This document shows positions 59,129 to 62,728 of a stretch of 62,728 nucleotides of DNA, piece after piece; position 1 is the stretch's first letter, and the number at the start of each line of letters is the position of its first letter. The stretch covers positions 1-62,728 of the forward strand of contig NZ_JWLD01000086.1 of assembly GCF_000813725.1 (NCBI RefSeq), read 5' to 3'. Source of the stretch: Leisingera sp. ANG-Vp. Lineage in GTDB: Bacteria; Pseudomonadota; Alphaproteobacteria; Rhodobacterales; Rhodobacteraceae. Under the pieces are notes generated by a model. It was not told the origin of the DNA. It searched no databases and was given only the letters and a program-made list of their open reading frames with translations. The position numbers were made by a program, and so were the translations under genes.

Positions 59129-59214
59129 TTTGCTTTTCCCTTCGATGTACAGGGTTTTGCCGCGGGTTATCCCCAGGCTCCTCCCCAGATTCTGATTTGC
59201 GCTGGGACCGACTC

Positions 59215-59234
59215 TGCCGCAGCCTTTTGCGGCA
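59215..59234. promoter_or_regulatory. inverted repeat TGCCGCA-N6-TGCGGCA, possible CdhR operator
   Basis: A 7-6-7 inverted repeat in the 133-base region between the divergent BKACE and CdhR-like genes. A regulator site is inferred from symmetry and place only. Confidence 0.5.
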
Positions 59235-59261
59235 CAGTTTACACCAGGCGAATCGAAGTTG

Positions 59262-60245
59262 ATGAAATCCGCAAAAAACATCCTGCAGCCCGAGAACCGG
59301 CCGCTGAAAACAGCGGTGCTGGTTCTGGACGAATGCAACACGCTGTCCTTTGCGGCTGCGGTGGACCCAATGCGCGCCGCCAACCGGCTGGCAGGCCGGG
59401 CGGCGTTTGACTGGGATTACGTGAGCGCCGCAAATGAGCCGCCGATGCTGACCAGCGGCCTCACCGTGCCCAGCTTCCCGCTGGCACGGCTGGAGGGCTG
59501 CGAGCTTTTGATCATCGTGGCCGGCTTCCAGCTGGCGCGCCATGCCACCCCCAGCCTGCTCGCGGGCTTGCGCCGGATTGCCGCCAGCGGAGCGACCATT
59601 GCAGGCATCGACGGCGGCCCCTGGCTGATGGCCGAGGCCGGCCTTCTGGATGGTCACCCCGCCACCAACCACTGGGAGGATTTGGAAAACTTCGCCAGCC
59701 GCTTCCCCGAGGTCGACTGCCGCAACGACCGCTTCACGGTGTCCGAAGGCCGCCTCACCTCCGGCGGCGCCACTCCTGCGATCGAGATGATGCTGCACAT
59801 CATCGGCGCCCGCCACGGCGCCGGTTTTGCTTCCCGCGTGGCCGGGCTGTTCCTTTATGACGGCGCCTCGGCCGAGCCGCGTCCGCAAAGCCGCCTGGGC
59901 GGCCACAAGCACAATGCGCTGACTGCCAAGGCCAATGCGCTGATGGAGGCCGCACTGGACGAGCCGATGCCGCTCAGCGCCATTGCCGAGACCCTGGGTA
60001 CCAGCCCCCGGAGCCTGCAGCAGCAGTTCCGGCTGCGCCTGAACACCACCCCGCAGGACCACTACCTGCAGCTGCGCCTTGCCGAAGCCCGCCGATTGGT
60101 GACCGACACAGACATGCCGTTGATGGATGTGGCCATCGCCACAGGATTTACGTCGCAATCCAGCTTCGCCCGCGCCTTCCGCACCGCGCACGGCACGTCG
60201 GCCCGGGATCTGCGCCAGGAACAGGCCCGCCCCACGGCCCACTAG
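59262..60245 (+). CDS. GATase1-AraC family regulator, CdhR-like (GlxA type)
   Basis: A 327-residue AraC-family regulator with an N-terminal DJ-1/GATase1-like domain (about 15-190, AVLVLDECNTLSFAAAVDPM and IAGIDGGPWLMAEAGLLDG, where the usual nucleophilic Cys is Asp/Gly) and a C-terminal double HTH (LSAIAETLGTSPRSLQQQFR, MDVAIATGFTSQSSFARAFR). CdhR of Pseudomonas activates carnitine catabolism; the divergent position beside the BKACE gene supports the same role. The start at 59262 follows a TTG that could also be used. Confidence 0.9.
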   Translation: MKSAKNILQPENRPLKTAVLVLDECNTLSFAAAVDPMRAANRLAGRAAFDWDYVSAANEPPMLTSGLTVPSFPLARLEGCELLIIVAGFQLARHATPSLLAGLRRIAASGATIAGIDGGPWLMAEAGLLDGHPATNHWEDLENFASRFPEVDCRNDRFTVSEGRLTSGGATPAIEMMLHIIGARHGAGFASRVAGLFLYDGASAEPRPQSRLGGHKHNALTAKANALMEAALDEPMPLSAIAETLGTSPRSLQQQFRLRLNTTPQDHYLQLRLAEARRLVTDTDMPLMDVAIATGFTSQSSFARAFRTAHGTSARDLRQEQARPTAH

Positions 60246-60252
60246 GCACACC

Positions 60253-60307
60253 GCGGGTCAAGGGCCGCGCAGCGGCGGTGCGAGAGCACCGTTCACCCTT
60301 GACCCGC
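60253..60307 (+). terminator. long nested hairpin after the CdhR-like gene
   Basis: GCGGGTCAAGGG (60253-60264) pairs with CCCTTGACCCGC (60296-60307), with an inner CGGTGC-GAGA-GCACCG hairpin. Strong fold, few T residues after it. Confidence 0.65.
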
Positions 60308-60329
60308 AAGGAAAAATACAATGGCCGCG

Positions 60330-60360
60330 GCGCTTCAGGGCACACCTGCCCCTGAAGCGC
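60330..60360. terminator. second hairpin between convergent genes
   Basis: GCGCTTCAGGG/CCCTGAAGCGC, an 11-bp stem with a nine-base loop, between the CdhR-like gene and the convergent aldo/keto reductase gene. Confidence 0.55.
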
Positions 60361-60483
60361 TTCTCAGCAAATCAAACAAAAATAGCTCTCCCGCCCGTCG
60401 CCGGCGCATTTGAAAATGCTCCGCTCCCGTTGGGCCAGGCTCAGCCGGGGCACCTGCGGGCGCGGGAGCACCGCCGGATTGCT

Positions 60484-61527
60484 TCAATAGGGCATCGGAT
60501 GCGCTCTATGCGCCGCATTGATTTCGTCCAGCACTTCCTGGCTCAGCTCCAGCTCCACCGATTGCAGCAGATGCTCCAGCTGCGGCAGATGGGTGGCGCC
60601 AAAGATTGACGACGCCATGAACGGCCGGGTGCGGCACCAAGCCAGCGCCATATGCACCGGGTCGAGCCCGTGCCGCTGTGCAATCTCCAGATAGCCCCCC
60701 ACAGCATCATAGACCCGCGGCGAGTGGCGGCCGCCCAGCTCCGGATTGATGGCCTTGCGCGAGCCCTCGGGCACTGCCCCGTTCTGGTACTTGCCGGTCA
60801 GCAGCCCGGTGCCCAGCGGCGAAAACGCCAGCAGCCCCACATCCTCATTGACGCTCAGCTCCGCCAGATCGGTGTCATACATCCGGCAGACCAGCGAGTA
60901 TTCGTTCTGGATCGAGGCCACCCGCGGCCAGCTCCGCTCTTCGGAAATCCGCAGCCATTGCGCGGTGCCCCAAGCGCTTTCGTTGGACAGGCCAAAGGCG
61001 CGGATGGTACCGCGCTCAACCTCGCGCTGCAGAGCCTCCAGGCAGTCCTCCATATTGGCCAGCGTTTCTTCCCGGTTCTGGCTGGAGGGATCATAGGTCC
61101 AGTTCTGCCGGAACATATAGCTGCCCCGGTTCGGCCAATGGAACTGGTAGAGGTCGATATAGTCGGTCTTGAGCCGCTTCAGAGACGCCTCAATCGTGGG
61201 CGCAATGGTCGCCGAGGAAATCGGCGCCCCGTCCCGCACGTGCCGCATGCCCTCGCCAGAGTGCTTGGTCGCCAGGATATAGTCCCCGCGGCGCCCGGTC
61301 CGCGCGTTCCAATTGCCGATGATGCGCTCGCTGTCTCCGACAGTTTCCGCACTGACCGGGTTCACCGGGTACATCTCGGCGGTATCGAGGAAGTTCACCC
61401 CTTCGGCCAGCGCCATGTCAATCTGCGCGTGCGCCTCGGCCTCCGGCGTCTGGGTGCCAAAGGTCATCGTGCCCAGGCACAGCTCGGACACCATCATGCC
61501 AGTGCGCCCCAACGGGTTCATTTTCAT
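60484..61527 (-). CDS. aldo/keto reductase (Tas-like)
   Basis: A 347-residue aldo/keto reductase. Catalytic tetrad residues are Asp48 (FLDTAEMY), Tyr53, Lys88 (LATKHS) and His130 (YQFHWP). The GTQTPEAEAHAQIDMAL and NEYSLVCRMYD stretches fit the Tas/YajO-like group that reduces aldehydes with NADPH. Substrate unknown. It is alone on its strand, with the rhodanese gene divergent. Confidence 0.93.
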   Translation of the reverse strand: MKMNPLGRTGMMVSELCLGTMTFGTQTPEAEAHAQIDMALAEGVNFLDTAEMYPVNPVSAETVGDSERIIGNWNARTGRRGDYILATKHSGEGMRHVRDGAPISSATIAPTIEASLKRLKTDYIDLYQFHWPNRGSYMFRQNWTYDPSSQNREETLANMEDCLEALQREVERGTIRAFGLSNESAWGTAQWLRISEERSWPRVASIQNEYSLVCRMYDTDLAELSVNEDVGLLAFSPLGTGLLTGKYQNGAVPEGSRKAINPELGGRHSPRVYDAVGGYLEIAQRHGLDPVHMALAWCRTRPFMASSIFGATHLPQLEHLLQSVELELSQEVLDEINAAHRAHPMPY

Positions 61528-61649
61528 GTCTCAGTTCCCCTCGTTCCGGATTTGCCCGCGACCCTAGAGCCGCCCCGGAAAAGTGCAAGCGGCTTGCACC
61601 CGGTCCGCTTTCCGGCCAGCCTGCGTTCAACTTACCGAAAGGACATCCC

Positions 61650-62051
61650 ATGCCGCAAAACATCACCAAGGGCATCAAGGCGCTGATGGCCGAGGCCAAC
61701 AGCCTGGTGGAGACCATGCCGGTCGAGGAGGCGAAGCAGAAAGTACTGGACGAGAATTATGTGTTCATCGACCTGCGCGACATCCGCGAGCTGCAGCGCT
61801 CAGGCATGATCCCCGGCGCTTTCTCCTGCCCGCGCGGGATGCTGGAATTCTGGATTGATCCGGACAGCCCCTACCACAAGCCGGTGTTCAATCAGGACAA
61901 GACATATGTGTTCTATTGCGCCAGCGCCTGGCGTTCGGCGCTGAGCGCGCGGGCTGCGATGGAGATGGGGCTGAAGCCGGTTGTGCATCTGGAGGGCGGC
62001 TTTACCGAATGGACCAAGCAGGGCGGCCCTGTGGTGCCACGCGAAGGCTGA
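61650..62051 (+). CDS. rhodanese-like domain protein
   Basis: A 133-residue single-domain rhodanese. DLRDIRELQRSGMIPGAFSCPRGMLEF is the first part (in pieces), and the active loop is CASAWR with Cys90 (YVFYCASAWRSALSA). It probably transfers sulfane sulfur. A GAAAGGA-type site precedes the ATG. The alpha/beta hydrolase gene follows 21 bases later. Confidence 0.9.
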   Translation: MPQNITKGIKALMAEANSLVETMPVEEAKQKVLDENYVFIDLRDIRELQRSGMIPGAFSCPRGMLEFWIDPDSPYHKPVFNQDKTYVFYCASAWRSALSARAAMEMGLKPVVHLEGGFTEWTKQGGPVVPREG

Positions 62052-62072
62052 GCACGGGCAGAGGCCGAAAGG

Positions 62073-62728
62073 ATGGAAGCGGTTTCCCCTGCTCCCCGGC
62101 GGCATGGTGCGCCGCCCTATAAGGTTGCAGTGATCCATGGCGGTCCGGGAGCTGCGGGGGAAATGGCACCGATAGCGCAAGAGCTGGCCGCCCGCGGCTG
62201 GGGCGTGCTGGAGCCCTGGCAGTCGGAAACCTCCGTTTCCGGCCAGATCCGCGAATTGAAACAGCAATTGGAAGCCGCCTGCCCCGGCCCTGCCGTGCTG
62301 ATCGGCTTTTCCTGGGGCGCCTGGCTGGCCTGCCTGCTGGCGGCCCGGCATCCCCCGCTTGCGGCCAGGCTGATCCTGGTGGGCAGCGGGCCTTTCACAG
62401 CTGAGCAGGCCGCAGGCATCAGCGCCGCCCGGCAGGCCCGGTTGCAGCCGGAGGAAGGACGGGAGCTGGAGAACCTGTTCCGCGGCGGCGGCATGGAGAC
62501 CCCGGAGGGGCTGGCGCGGGCACTGGAGCTGCTGGAAAAAGCCGAAGCCTTTGCACCGTCTGCCGGAAAGCGCCCGCCCGTTTCCTTTGACCCGCGCATC
62601 TTCGAAGGCGTTTGGCCCGAAGCTGCCGCAATGCGCCGCTCCGGCACCCTTCTGCGGGAGGCCGCACGGATCCGCTGCCCGGTGACAGCCGTTCACGGCG
62701 ATCACGACCCCCACCCCGCCGCCGGTGT
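62073..62728 (+). CDS. alpha/beta hydrolase, partial at the right edge
   Basis: An open frame of 218 codons from the ATG at 62073 (GGCCGAAAGG upstream) to the end of the window, with no stop, so the C-terminus is missing. It has the oxyanion loop HGGPGA (22-27), the nucleophile elbow GFSWG (Ser80) and an acidic region GDHDPHP near residue 212 where the catalytic Asp is expected. Substrate unknown. It follows the rhodanese gene closely. Confidence 0.85.
   Translation, partial: MEAVSPAPRRHGAPPYKVAVIHGGPGAAGEMAPIAQELAARGWGVLEPWQSETSVSGQIRELKQQLEAACPGPAVLIGFSWGAWLACLLAARHPPLAARLILVGSGPFTAEQAAGISAARQARLQPEEGRELENLFRGGGMETPEGLARALELLEKAEAFAPSAGKRPPVSFDPRIFEGVWPEAAAMRRSGTLLREAARIRCPVTAVHGDHDPHPAAG

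Noticed and set aside
58827-60251. A 474-codon minus-strand frame over the CdhR-like gene
   Set aside because: Shadow of the AraC/GATase1 regulator; no start signal and no recognisable domain.

Overview
The window reads as a chromosomal stretch of a marine alphaproteobacterium of the Roseobacter group (Rhodobacteraceae), close in character to Leisingera, Phaeobacter or Ruegeria. The reasons are a uniformly GC-rich sequence, the nrdR-ribD ... ribE ... ribB-ribH-nusB layout, hom-glpX-recJ followed by tRNA-Glu, a soxBDAG sarcosine oxidase operon, a stand-alone TadE/TadG-type triad, a fused carnitine dehydrogenase/thioesterase beside a dehydrocarnitine-cleaving enzyme, and many Roseobacter-type small hypotheticals. 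The genus is inference. I see no rRNA, CRISPR array, integrase, transposase or phage block; this is mostly core chromosome with small accessory patches.

Layout. 1-11 kb: riboflavin biosynthesis (ribBX-type ribB, ribH, nusB; ribE; nrdR-ribD) is split by a proline-racemase-family gene with its own palindromic operator and by a three-gene, Kdo-linked capsule module (KpsS-like, Wza-like lipoprotein, KpsC-like). 11-15 kb: YjbQ, three diverged tandem paralogues of a small secreted two-cysteine protein, and small DUF genes. 15-19.7 kb: dnaG and rpoD, with a small secreted-protein gene one base upstream of dnaG. 19.7-26.5 kb: sarcosine oxidase soxB-D-A-G and an NAD(P)-type glutamate dehydrogenase, together a route from methylated amines to central nitrogen metabolism. 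26.8-29.6 kb: a TadG-like von Willebrand A protein and two TadE-like proteins, with a possible CtrA site upstream.

29.7-37.8 kb: mixed accessory and housekeeping genes, including a beta-hydroxyacid dehydrogenase with a divergent LysR regulator, a short reductive-dehalogenase-like iron-sulfur protein, a class III adenylate cyclase, a pirin whose 3' end is tandemly duplicated with a 57-bp period, and a TetR/GNAT pair with a 16-bp palindromic operator. 37.9-42.6 kb: hom, glpX, recJ and two identical tRNA-Glu(UUC) genes. 42.7-49.1 kb: signalling, with an H-NOX-like protein lacking the proximal heme histidine coupled to an H-NOX-associated diguanylate cyclase, and a PleD-like diguanylate cyclase with degenerate receiver domains; a non-pyrrolysine MttB-family methyltransferase, a HAD phosphatase and DUF3572 lie between them. 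49.2-51.2 kb: an EF-hand protein, ECF sigma factor, membrane anti-sigma candidate and Spy-like protein in one row. 51.4-55.6 kb: DUF983-Nudix, a DMT transporter, a desaturase-DUF2061 pair and a divergent XRE regulator. 55.7-60.2 kb: SDR, carnitine dehydrogenase/thioesterase fusion, tiny lipoprotein, BKACE enzyme and divergent CdhR-like regulator (carnitine catabolism). 60.5-62.7 kb: aldo/keto reductase, rhodanese-like protein and a truncated alpha/beta hydrolase.

The best leads for something new are the secreted two-cysteine family, the EF-hand/ECF sigma module, the His-less H-NOX with its cyclase, the short RdhA-like protein, the lipoprotein inside the carnitine operon, and a recurrent GGGAGTATTTT-type intergenic element. 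All functional statements rest on sequence reading and recall of families; no database search was possible.
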